The position numbers and the translations under genes were made by a program. From Anoplolepis gracilipes (lineage: Eukaryota; Arthropoda; Insecta; Hymenoptera; Formicidae), in the NCBI RefSeq assembly GCF_047496725.1, contig NC_132970.1, positions 2,667,001-2,731,000 on the forward strand: a stretch of 64,000 nt of DNA, given 5' to 3'. The stretch's first letter is position 1. Each line of letters begins with the position of its first letter. Below, piece after piece: positions 11,503 through 23,528 of the stretch. The notes beneath the pieces are model-generated. The model did no database searches. It saw only the letters and a program-made list of their open reading frames with translations, and was not told the DNA's origin.

Positions 11503-14500
11503 TTTGTGGTTTTCTCTTCACTCTTCGAAAGGTCGGGCGTCGCAGAGGTCATCGACTCGCGCCGTGCATCACCGGGTCCTCCACGGACGAGCAATCAACG
11601 TCATATCTTTCAGCGGATAGGAGCCGCAAGGAAGCAACAAGAGATTTCTACGACTCCAAACGCTTCGACCGATGTTCAGCAGTCCCGGTGATCGATTCTC
11701 GATAACCAATCGAGCCGTCGGTAGTCTTCGATAAAATGTCTATACGCCGTTTCTTCATCACCGTGAATCTGCCGGCACTTTTTTCTCGCGAAGGCTTAAT
11801 AATCGCCTGTCTCGGGGATTCTTTGGTATATTCTGTAGTCGCTTCATTCTTCTCCCTTCTTTTATCTGTACTTTATTGTTTAGTTTCTATAGACCGTACG
11901 ATCGAAGGAGGTATAAACTTGTGAAAGCTTGTAAACTATTGTGCAAGATTTTTCAGTTAAAATTCTAGATTCTAGATTGTAAAGATTAGATTAAAATTAA
12001 GCTAGAATAAATTCTAAAAAATCGACGGAATTCTTAAATGACAAGGGAAATATAATGTGAGAAAAAGATTGTATTTATAGCAAAATTATAATATAGTAAT
12101 ATAATAATAGATATATATATAAAATTTATTGAATATAAAAAAACTTTTAGAAATAAAATTTCTTTCTCTATGTAATTTTTTAAAATCTATAATATATTTG
12201 AAGATAGCTTCTACTGTGAGATGGATAATCTTGTAACTATCTACTAAGTTAGCGATAAAAGAAAATGTATACGTATTTTATTTTCTGTATTCAACTATAT
12301 ATAATTTAACACATAATTGTGATTTATTAACTTGCACGAAGCGTACTTCTTATATAAGCATGAAAAACATGAATCGAGTGCACTGAGAAGTGGATTAAAT
12401 GACTGAGACTAATCTCTTTAAGGTTACTTTAAAATTGTCTTTAAAATTCTAATTGCAAAGTATTTTACAAAGTATTTCTAACATTAGACTATATGACTAT
12501 TTTATTACTAAAAAAAAATATAATTGCACTTTCTGAAGCATGCAATCAGACTAATTAAGATAAGATAGCGTTATATGAGATATAACGTTAATGAAAAGCG
12601 CAATTAAGTGAAATTCAAATTCATAGAAGTTTTCTTTTTGTTGCAATCTAACAGAGATTTTTGCCTTTTCAGTTTAACGAGTTTTTCCATTTCTCTTGAT
12701 TGTTCTTGAGCGGTTCTTTCGTACTCTCGTTGAGGTAACGAGTCTCACGTAGTCTCGCGGTTCATCAGGCGAGCGGACTATAGACCGCAGAGGGACGAGG
12801 TAGCAAGCGTCCTGCCTTTCTCTCTCCTTATTCCATCCGAGCAAAAACCTTGCTATTCGTTAGAGCCGTTCGCGCTATTAAGATAATTGTTCACGAGAGT
12901 ACGGATCTCGACGAGCTCGAGCTAGCGACCTTGCTATGAGAGAGGAACCTGGCGTCTCTTTTGATGTCATCGTCTCATCACGTCCGCGCATTATTTTCCG
13001 GCTAACTCAATGGATCCTCTCGCGAAACGCCCTTATTGTGTGTTGACCGGACCGCAATTTGCGCGGCGTCAACGTCGCGAATCAGCAGGAACGAGAGATA
13101 TCCTTGACTTATGATCCATACATCTTCCGAGACTTGGACAAGACAAGCTCTTGCTTGGATTCTTGTATCTTCAACACATTAGCATATTTTATTTTCTTAG
13201 TCTCGACTTCTTGCACCGTGCAACATAAAGATTAGCGTATATTTTATGAAAACTAAAATACTTCTATGAAGTATACATACTTTGTTATACGTCTTAAAAT
13301 TTAATAATAAAACTCGTCACATGTACGACACCTAAACAACGCGTTATATTTGATAATTTCAATTTATCGTGACACAACATAAATGATTATTATGTACAGC
13401 AACAATCAATAAGAATATATATTTCAATCAATTGAGAGATCGGAGAAAGAGACAAAGCGAATTTACAAGTAGATTGATACATGATCTCAATTAATGACTC
13501 GCGTATCTTTTATTATTCAAAACCGCTTATTCTTTTATTCAGAGTCTAATCAGCCATACCTAAGTGCTTCAGTAGACGACTGCGGAATCGTGAGATTATA
13601 CGTCTTCGCATAATCAATAGCGTCGGGGATATTTAAATTTTTCCAAGTAGTTAACCATGACGTATCATGTCACGAACTGTACGAGGCACTAATGAAACTC
13701 TCCTTTCCAATTGCGAAGTAGAAGCGTCATAAAAAGCGTAATTACCGAAAGAAGTAATTAAGTCCATGCCGACTAATAATGATTCTAGTTCCGGTCGTTC
13801 GCCTCAACGAGAGCCATCGGCTAATTCTGCTTGTCTAAATGGAAGGAATCTTTGTAGGCACCGAAGATTGATAGATTGATAGAAGATAGATTGGACATTT
13901 CCAAGGTACTACTTATAAATATATTACGGATTATATCTTGATTGATTGTCGCGCAAAACAGCCACGCCTATGAGATCTACGATTTATGATTTTAAACTGT
14001 CACATTATCATTACGGTACATATGTCATGTAATTAAATCTATGAAGCTCTACATTTCTCTAAATTTAAAAAATCTATAAATATACATATTTTTATATAAA
14101 GCTGCAATAGATTATTAAGAGTGCGTATGAACTCTTATATTTTCATCTCGAGAAAAACACATTCTCTTCTTCTCGCAAAGGAGAGTAGGCGATACTTCCG
14201 GCATACCCTGTATATTATGTAACGAAGAGAACTGTGGCATACACGTCACGTTGGAAAAATATCCTTACAGGTCCGCGGATGAAAATCCGAGCTTTTACTG
14301 GACGCAGAATCCACAGCGAGGCCGGACTGATTTACGAGTCACACACACAGGCACCGCATCATCTTCGTCATATTTATTTGTTTGCGGCTTGGTCGTAACG
14401 CCCTGAGCAGCTGGCCTGAGGGCAACTTATAACGATATTTTCGTCAGCGAGATGTCTCGCGCGGACACTTCCTGCTGATATTCGCGTACGGTGGTACAGT

Positions 14501-15210
14501 AGGATCGGTTGACGCCGACGGGTAAGTGAGCAGGCAGTAAGCTCAGCTTAATTAATTACGGTCGGAGCGGAACGGACAGCAGAGCTGTTAATGGCCGCCG
14601 GCGAATCCGCGCGGAACGCAATGTGTTTCTTGCGACACGTTGCGCGGCCACGTCGAATTAAATTTAACGGCTAATTGATTTTACCTCTCGAAGCCCCCGC
14701 GGATCGAATTATCGAATTTTTTTTTCTTTCAACGCCACTCAGAACGAAAGAGTTGATTCTACATTTGACAATGTAATAAAATGAGCAAAGATAAAGATCT
14801 CTTCCAATGAAATGTTAAATATTTCCAAACGATTGAGAAATTAACGGTTAAGTATCACGCGGAAATATTAACAGCTCGTCAGAAAGTTTATTACTTTAAC
14901 TTTAATATCCTGAGCATATCGTTTTATCGCCGTATAATACCGTGTATACCGAAGAATACCGTGTACATAAAATCATTCCTCTTTCTTCTCTCTCTCACAT
15001 AATTGCGACAATATTACCAGAAAATTTTAAATAAAATTTTAATGCGACGTTTGCTTATTTTACAAAAGAAAGAATGACGTGTAATTTATATTATACATAA
15101 TAAAAAATAATTAATTAATTAGACAGTAGTAAATTAATTGTATGCATTATAAGTTATACTATAATTTAAAATCACTTTTTTAAACAATTCTTTTTGATAT
15201 TCTACTCCAC
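11503..15210. other. non-coding stretch, mixed composition
   Basis: AT-rich at 11930-12660 and 13200-13500, CpG-bearing at 12700-13130 and 13540-13860, and CpG-rich at 14250-14720. No frame over 62 codons starts with ATG. At 14272-14406 an acceptor-like TTACAG is followed by a 44-codon open frame, and a second frame is also open there. GG|GTAAGT occurs at 14520. The 14540-14690 part mixes TTAATTAATTAC and CTAATTGATT words with GC-rich DNA. Nothing is recognised as a gene. Confidence 0.45.
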
Positions 15211-15250
15211 AATTTCTATTCGATTTTATCACAGAAATCGAATAGAAATT
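15211..15250. repeat. perfect 16-bp-arm hairpin
   Basis: The arms 15211-15226 and 15235-15250 are exact reverse complements with an 8-nt loop. There is no T-run or neighbouring gene, so a terminator role is not supported. It is too short and AT-rich for a convincing microRNA precursor. Confidence 0.85.
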
Positions 15251-18200
15251 TTCTTTGATAAAATTATTCTACAAAATATTTCTTCTACATTTAATTGCAT
15301 GCTACCGAGAAATTAAATCTCCCGGTGTAAGCTGCGTAAGATGCTAAAGGAATCAAATCGCATTCCCTACATTGTCTCAATTCTCAGATGGAGATTTCTC
15401 TCCTTTTTTCGAGTAATGATCATTTGTCTCGATTAATGTCAGCCGGTTTGAACTCTCTTCGTAAACTGGGAGACATCGATTCCTGGTAGAAAAGGTCGCG
15501 ACTATTTCCTACACGTTGTAAAAACTTGATCTTTAATGATTAATGAAAATAGTATTGCTGCGTAATGCATAATATACACATACACATCTCTGATGTATAC
15601 AAAGATGCTGCGTATTTTTTCTTATACATATTTATTTCTTGTTTATATGTTACTTATGAACTTTAAATCGTATACAATATTATTCTTTCTGATTAAAACA
15701 TTTTTTCTAAATTGTAAATTTTTTCCCGATCTTACTTATATGATTATAATACATCAATATTGATCAATCGATTTTAGCTTTACATAAAATGTCTTATGAG
15801 TTACGAAAATATATTTTTCAAAATTTATTGATAAATAAGAGATCCTAAAAATATTAAAGAAACAGATCGATTTTCGATAACGGCTTCGAAAGCTCATCAG
15901 GTTGGCAAAAAGAACTCGGATACCATTTTATTGCTCATCAGTTTGCTTAGTCGGTATCGTAAGCCGCAATTACGCAACATCAGCATGATGGTGGTATATG
16001 ATCGCGATGGCGGGGTGAATCGATGTAAACTCGCGAGACGGCTTCCGCCGAGTCCGCTTGACGAGCAGATAACTGCAAGAAGCACGTAACACACGTCCAT
16101 TCATGTGGTTAGTGCTTAGCTACCGCGTTAATCCGCAGCTGTTGGAAGACTCGCCGAATTAGAGCCAGATTAAGACTCGACTACCGCGTCGAGAGTTTTG
16201 AATTCCAAAGAGATTCTAGCCAAAGAACTCAATCTCTCAAGGTTTCCAGACATCCTTAGATATTCAGTTTCTCTTACTTGTATGTTTTCGTTTAAAATTC
16301 TCTACTTTTTTTATTTTTGATAGAGATATTAACAAAATGGAATATCTATTTCTAATTAAAAGAAAAAAGGCCAATAATTTTATTTTATATATTAATAATC
16401 AAAATAATTTTGATCTAACATATTACAATAATTATTTTTTCTAGCAACATATTTTTAAAGATAATTAATTTAAGTAATTATTTTTACCTTTTTAGAAATT
16501 GTATTTCTTATTACATATTTGAAAATTACTTTGAAATATATTACGCAAATACTCTTGTACTCTACGACATGCAAATCCAAAGATTTTTGCTTTGTACCTC
16601 GTTCTTAATAAACGGGAGCGTAATTCTCCAGGAAGCCCTGAAGAAAGAATCTGTCGATTCTTTGGTGAGTGTTCTCTTTATCATCCGGGATAGATGATCC
16701 CGGTATACGAAGGAGGAAAATACGTCTAATGCGATCTTACATCATCGATAGTTTAATATATCGATTCTGCACGAGTGTATGTACGTAACGTACACTTTGT
16801 ATCTTAATTTACGTAAGTCATAATCGGTTTCATTAGCGTGATCGTATTCGATGATTGCAGCCGATATAAGAAATTTTATCGATCTGTTTCACACTTATCT
16901 TCGTGATTGAACATGCGATTCAGAAATTGATAACTGATAGCTAGAAAGTCCGTTATAATGAGTATTTTTTTTTAAAGTACATATATTTCATTGTTTAATC
17001 AAATAATACCATCAACAAGGAAGTGAGATACAATAACGATTTTATGTAAATAGGCAAAAATATTATACATATAGATAATTCTTCATATGTGATAATTGTA
17101 TTTTAATTCAATGAATGTTTATAAGTGCTTTTGGAATAAGTTTGATAAATAATTAGAATCTAAAATTTTGATGTTTACATTCTTCTCTCTTCTCTCTACT
17201 CACATCTTTATTAATAGTAGAATATTGCATATCATGTATGTACATTATTATATTTTAAAATAATTTTTTAATCTTACATAAGTTTTTGTTCATGTGTATA
17301 TTTCGCGAACAATAAGCGTTTGAACTTTAGTTAATATTTAATAATTTTCTTGTAAAAAGCTTAAAGTTAAACAAAGAAACTTCTATTTTATACTTCAGCT
17401 ATTTTATACATCACGATTTTATTAACGATAAATTGATACATTCTAATAATGTAGTATTTTTTACAATCAATTGTTCTTATATCGGGAACCGTTACTTCTT
17501 TATTATCTGCAGAATCAATTACGCGGTAAATGAGGAAACGGCGGGTAGAAGCCTCCGAACACACAGCTTTGCAAGGCGAAGACAGACATTTATTTTATCG
17601 ATGCTACGTGACCCCCATGAAAATGCATTCGACCATCTTTGCAGAAGTCGCTGTATCACGCGAGCAAGAAGAAAAATCAAACGCTCCATTATCCTCATCG
17701 CGCGGGCTTCCTTCCTCCGTGTCTGATAAACGACGGAGTCGCCCCGGGAAGCCGTTCTCCGTAACGGGTGTTTCTACCTGCCGCGGGACGTCCCATCGTC
17801 ACCGTTGTTCTTCCTGCACGACAGAAGGAAGACATCAGCACGATACGATCTGATATTACTGTTATAGATTCGGCACGTCGATGTCGCGCAGCTCGCACAC
17901 TCGGCGACTTAGACGATCGGCAATCGCGATGATCCATCGGTTTAATAGCAATCCCGGCGGTCGCAGTCTACATAAGCGACATAAATTTTCGTATTCGCTA
18001 ACTTCCTAGCTATCTTGCCTTATGATAAAGGGGATGCGAGCATGATAAGTAGGTGAACACTGGCTGATGTTTAATCATAATCGAAAGTGGAGCGTTGGGG
18101 AACGAGTTTTCTCTAGATTGGATCTTATTCATAGTCGCGGTAGCCGAGAGATCACGCCCATAATCAACTACTAACACTTGATCACGAAGACAGTTCGCAG

Positions 18201-19379
18201 ATAGCGAACTAATAAAGATATATCGCTAATGTTATCATGCCATGGATTACAAGTGACGATATAAATCCTACAAGCTTCATCACCGCTTAGACATTCAAAC
18301 TAATAAGTGATTCGATTGAACTCTATCGATTATTGTCGCTTATCATTCGAGTCTTTGTTTTCAATTTGTTCAAGTAATCACAGCCTTTCAAAACATTTTT
18401 CTCTTTATAAAATTCGAAAAGTGATAAATGTTGCTTATATATATGTTTTTAAATATATATATTTAAGAATTGTCTTTCTTATTTGTTACTAATAATTTAC
18501 AAATAATACAGACAGATCTAATTTTTAAATTCAAGTTTTTCCTTTTTCAATTGCAAGATTTTACACATGAATACAAAATGTTTCCCCAATTATTATTTTC
18601 CAAAAATAATCGCGTATTTTATGTATGTTGCTGAAAGTTGCATATTCCATTGCGCTTCGGAGTGCGTTTCATTATGCGTTTCGCTTACGTTTTCATTCGT
18701 GTTTGATAAACGGCAACATAAATCCAGCAAGGGGCGTTCGTTAAAACGGATCTTCTTCTATCCGCGGGAGGTTGCCTTCTTCATCATCGTTCCTGGATAC
18801 AAGTATAAAGAGCGATCCAGTAGGGAACGCTCGCATATGACTCCGTCGTGTAGAAGATAGCAGAGCAATCGCGTGGGCGTTACACGGTCTCTCGTTATGG
18901 AGTCTCTATACGGTATTTTCATGTAGATCGAGTCCTGTCCGCACCTCGAACTTTCGCGCCCGCAACAATTCGTTCACTATACGTTCGATATATCGGAGAC
19001 CGCGTAAGGACTCGATAAAGAGATACGGTCCAGACGTGGCTCCCACATACCCACCTACATACTTGAGTCGACAAACTACGTGGTTGATAGTGTCAATGAT
19101 TCAATGTCAATTACAGAGCAGAATGGTTCTATAATGATCTAATTATAGAGCTTCTATTCAAAATACTCATCTGTCAATTGTATTGAATTTTGTATTCTGA
19201 GTTTTACAGATACAATTAAAATATCATGTAATTTCTATTTTTGTTAGTAAACAGATGTAGTATTTTTTTAAACTATTGTTTTGAAATTAATAATTTAATT
19301 CTTACGTATCAAATATTTTCTATATTTTTGTACCTTGTATTTATTATCTTTATAGAAAAAAAACAAGTTTTTAAATAAA
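15251..19379. other. non-coding stretch with weak exon-like signals
   Basis: AT-rich at 15540-15840, 16260-16560 and 16960-17420, with CpG-bearing blocks at 15880-16200, 17540-17960 and 18650-19080. A possible 33-nt microexon is discussed at 16632-16664, followed by a CCGGGA/TCCCGG palindrome at 16685-16703. Overlapping frames at 17433-17937 are read in three registers and both strands, as expected from GC-rich chance frames. No gene recognised. Confidence 0.45.
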
Positions 19380-19380
19380 A

Positions 19381-20020
19381 ATTTATTGAAATGAAACACA
19401 CTATTTAAATAATAGTTATGTCCACATTGATTATATATGTATTGTAAACTCGGATTTTTCGTAACAAAAATGATTTCGCAATAAAATATTTTTTTTATGT
19501 GCAAAACCGCAGGTGTGTTTCTTGAGCTGATCAACCGAGGCACGTCCTGATGAAGCGACAACGCGCATCGCATAGCAATACAGAAAAAGTAGGTCACAAG
19601 CCTCCTCCCAAAGCAAGTCGAACGACGAATTAAAAGCCAAGGAATTGTTTGTCACGTCTTGCAATTTTTGCTGTCGTAGCGACGACGAATTGGTGGTGCA
19701 AGTTGTCACTGTGCGTTTTTGTGCCCGTGCGTACACGCATTCGATTCCCCGTACATGTCATGTTAAACACGCGATTTTTTCGTGTTACACGTTCGACACA
19801 TTACTGGAGAAATATTGGATACTACTTATATTTCGTAATTTTTTTGGAAAAAGAATAACGGTAAGCGTATTGTATATGGTTATATCTTGGAATTGTATTA
19901 ATTTATTGTGTATATTTTATTGCAAAATCATTTTTGTTACGAAAAATCCGAGTTTACAATACATATATAATCAATGTGGACATAACTATTATTTAAATAG
20001 TGTGTTTCATTTCAATAAAT
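19381..20020. mobile_element. 109-bp inverted-repeat pair flanking 422 bp; likely MITE-like or rearranged element
   Basis: The arms 19381-19489 and 19912-20020 are reverse complements over 109 bp with one mismatch (GCGAAATC against GCAAAATC). The 422-bp spacer is more GC-rich than the arms and contains overlapping short frames, none recognised. Nearly identical arms indicate a recent insertion or gene conversion between arms. I could not find a target-site duplication just outside the arms, so this may be a non-autonomous DNA transposon, or two inverted copies of one repeat tail: each arm ends outward in CAATAAAT, resembling a polyadenylation signal. Confidence 0.75.
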
Positions 20021-22828
20021 TATCGAAATTATTCGGACATTTATCTTTTCTAATCTGATATCAAGATTGGACGATAGAAGGATGTACCTCGAGAAAATAA
20101 TTAATTGACAAACATGCCAAGTGTGTTGCTCTACATATGTGAATATAGAATACTAGATACGCATAAACACATGCACTAGCTTATCGAGTGAAGTCTAATT
20201 TTAATATACGTTTCAGGCAATTAAAATCTAAACGACGTTACCTGCGGCGATTCTCCGTCACGTATTTTAATGAGAACGATGGTTACCTGCTTAAAACATG
20301 TGTCAACTAGATCGCCATAGCTCATTTTCCACAGTAGCGAGTTATAATTTTGTTATACATATGCGAGTTTCTCTGTCACGTTTGTCACTTCGAAGAATTT
20401 GACGATGATTATTATTAAAAATTCTCTAATTTTTCCTATTAATCAATCTTTTAAAATGTCAATATAATCAATGATATAGAACCATTTTATATAAAAATAA
20501 TTTACTATCTCTGTCAATACTATATCAATATTAGTTCTCATTTCAATGATCAATATCATTTTCAATGTAACATTAAAACATTTATTTTAATATATAATGT
20601 TATAATTATATTCTATGCTTAATTCAAAATTTATACTTCAAAATATTTCTAAGTTATTACTTAACAAGAAAATTTAGATACATTTTGTATGATATAATCT
20701 ATTATATTTCATTTTCTAGTTGCTTAATTTCATAATTAAGTTATTAACCAAAATTCATTCAATAATATTAATTCGATTTAACTGAAAAAAAAGAAAGATA
20801 ACAAAACATAGTTTTATACAATTGGTTTTGCATTATTCTGATTTATGATCGAAATTAAACTGTAATATAAATTTTCAAATTTTGTTCAAAATAACAAGCT
20901 TAATTATAGTAATTCAGAAATATCAATGTTTTAATTCTTTCAATTCTTTTCAATTATTGAATCAATATTTTCTTACAAGTTCAAGTATATGCTTGGCAAA
21001 CATTAATTGTTAACAAGCACATCAATGTGAGATGGTTCTAATCGCACTTCCATCGTACACAGCAACGACATAGGAACGTCGAGCTGTACCACGGGTTTAC
21101 AATCCCAGCGAGTGATAAGCGCCGCTTATATGCCGACTTTGTGGCCACCATCAGGCAACGCGGAGGCCAAGGGCGCGATGCGAGGACGCACCGAGGATAC
21201 GTTCCCACGAAGAGGAAGAAGCACGTTGGGCTACCATATTAGCAATTATCTGCATATACGAGCTTTTGGCGCCGGGAATTTATCAGAATTGTGTGTGGCG
21301 AGAGAGGATCCCGAGACATTCTTGTTAGCTATTATCGTTAATCGTGCCAGTCTCTTCATTTCTATCATTAATATGCGGAACTTTACGCTTGTTATGTCTC
21401 TGCTTGTATTCGTCTAAGGAACGCTTGTTAATAACATTTTAATCTATCATTACATTAATTTTTGCTAAAAAATTACGTTGTGATGTTGCAAAATATTAAA
21501 TGTTCTAAGATATTTATCTAGTTTATTACGAATATCTAAAATAATACTCTATTCAATAATAATAATAAATTTATATAAAAAAGTTTGAATATTTGGAAAG
21601 ATCCGTTATTTATAGATTTATAGATATTTATAGATCAAATTTAATGGGTCTCGAGACAGATGTCATTTAACTGAATAGACTTTCTCTCTACCTGTCTTAC
21701 CTCGATGGTGAAGCGGTAAGGCAGCGTCCGGAGATGTTGCGCGCAGGCGTGGGAATATTATTCCTCCGGGGGCCACTGACCAGGGTGCAGCGTGAGGCTT
21801 ACAGACCCAAGCCGCGTCACCGGACCCATGCTCCTTCGAGAGTCCTTCTGTCGCAGAACCACGATACAAGTATGCCTCTGACAGGACGATATATGGCTAG
21901 CGATAGTGGTCGCATATTATGTCAAAAGAAAAAAAGAAATAGATGTATTATCCATAAACGGTTTGCGTGCCGAGTCAACATAGATTCAAAAGAAAAAAAA
22001 ACAATTATATTTACTAGAAAAGCTAACTAATATGCATGGATTATTTTTTCTAGATATCAATACAGTTTATATTCTAATTTACAAATAAAATTTATTAATT
22101 GTAAGTAGCAATTATTAAAATGCAAACATAATTTGTATAATAGATTATTTATCGATAAAATTGCTAATGAAATTTTCTTTATCGGACAATAAATTTAGTA
22201 ACGTGACAAAAGATTTTAAAATTGAGGAGAAATGTGCGAGCTATTTTTTATAGCAAGATCTTAAGAATTAATTAATTATTGAATCAAATTTATTTATCAT
22301 TTATCATTATTATAAATACAATCAATGCTGTTGCAACTATACCGTTTACGCTACCATTACTGAATCGAGTTAATTACACAATTAAAGTTATTAAAGACGA
22401 GATGAGTCTGATTGGTGAAAATATTCACGGTGGGCATGAAAGCGAGAGAAGATCAAAGACAAAAGGCAAAGGAATCGGCTCGGCTTCGATCGATCCGCGT
22501 GTCGCGACCTCGTGGGCTCTTGTGAGGGCCCCGGCCCGGCAGGTGCTGGTGGCGGGACCTCGGTTTCTCTCTTCAGGCCCCCGAGGCCTCTTTCTCGTCC
22601 CCACCATCCTTGCGGCGGCGACTTGCTCGTTCAAGCAGACTCGTTTGATCGCTGCCGCTCACGACTCTCCAGGTACGCGCAGCCGGGACGATAATTATTA
22701 TCCTTGCGCAACCGCCCTCGGGGCGAGATATCTGTGTACCCTAGGTGTACGCTCTTGGGAATAAATAGCGTCCCTCTCTTTCTCCCCCGTTCTTTAGGCG
22801 GCCCATTTTCATCGACAGAGTTTTGATA
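20021..22828. other. non-coding stretch
   Basis: Very AT-rich at 20400-21000 and 21420-21650, and CpG-rich at 21050-21320, 21690-21890 and 22430-22760. The 161-codon frame at 22279-22764 starts in AT-rich DNA and crosses abruptly into GC-rich DNA, where it overlaps a minus frame and a second plus frame; I regard it as chance. A minus-strand CGAG|GTAAGA at about 21700-21709 resembles a donor, but no acceptor supports an exon. Confidence 0.5.
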
Positions 22829-22975
22829 CCGGCAAAGAAAAATTAAGAGAAACAACAGTGGAGCAATTGGGGTGGGAAAAGGGGAGAAGGTAGAGAAAGA
22901 CGAAGAGATCGTAAAAGTGAGAAAGAACGAAAGGGTAATAGAGGTCAAATGGCACTCAGTTGAAAATCGATCTGT
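22829..22975. repeat. diverged local duplication, copy A
   Basis: Shares ordered blocks with 23432-23528: CGGCA, AAAAATTAAGAGA, CAGTGGAG, GAACGAA, AGGGTAAT and GGTCAAATGG, followed by TCTGT. Copy A is longer because of a purine-rich insert of about 50-60 bp after CAGTGGAG. On the minus strand both copies translate to similar short peptides (CHLTSITLSF here, YHLTPITLSF in copy B). That could mean ancient coding or simply shared DNA ancestry. Confidence 0.75.
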
Positions 22976-23431
22976 AACAGAATCTAATACCGTTTTAACG
23001 CGAATGATTCGATTATCGATGATGAAATAATGCATTTCTCGATCAATGTCGGTTTAGCCCGCGTGAATTGATAAAAAATACTTTAAGAGATGAATGACGC
23101 TCAAAATAATATCGATTGAGGGATTTTTTACTGCGTAACAAATAGAATCATTGATTACAGTAACGAGATAGATATGCCGTATAATTGTCTGTGTAAATGG
23201 TTCAATGAGTTAAAAAATAACTAATTATTTGTTTTCACGTTTTGAAAGTTCTTTAGATTTTGCGTTGTGATGTGGTAATTGCATAAACATCATGACACAA
23301 CAAGAAATTGAGAAATTACATATATACCGAAGTAATGGACACATTAATTGTGATATGTCACTTATGTGAGAAATGCATTTGCGTTTGCAGACGACATCTC
23401 TTGAGAACAGATTCGTCGGGGATTTCAATGC

Positions 23432-23528
23432 TCGGCAGAAAAATTAAGAGACGGAAATCGAGGGACCAGTGGAGAACGAATGAGAGGGTAATGGGGGTCA
23501 AATGGTACCCGACCGAGGAATCATCTGT
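23432..23528. repeat. diverged local duplication, copy B
   Basis: The partner of 22829-22975 about 0.6 kb away, in the same orientation, without the purine-rich insert. It lies inside small frames on both strands (23308-23631 plus, 23358-23558 minus), neither recognised. Confidence 0.75.

Noticed and set aside
11208..11705. Frames of 128-131 codons on both strands.
   Set aside because: Driven by the GTC and TC repeats (serine, arginine and SLSL runs); open on both strands, so not evidence of coding.
14195..14215. ATACCCTGTATATT resembling a transposon terminus.
   Set aside because: No inverted partner within reasonable distance; a single short match is not enough.
21663..21780. Minus-strand RTLPYRFTIE followed by GTAAGA, looking like an exon end.
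   Set aside because: A stop lies 19 codons upstream with no acceptor AG or start codon between it and the donor.
22279..22764. 161-codon plus-strand frame.
   Set aside because: Crosses from AT-rich to GC-rich DNA with a change in composition, overlaps frames in other registers, and has no recognisable domain.
23385..23403. TTTGCAGACGACATCTCT can be read as FADDIS, resembling the reverse-transcriptase YADD/FADD box.
   Set aside because: The frame closes within a few codons on both sides and no other reverse-transcriptase motif lies nearby; taken as coincidence.
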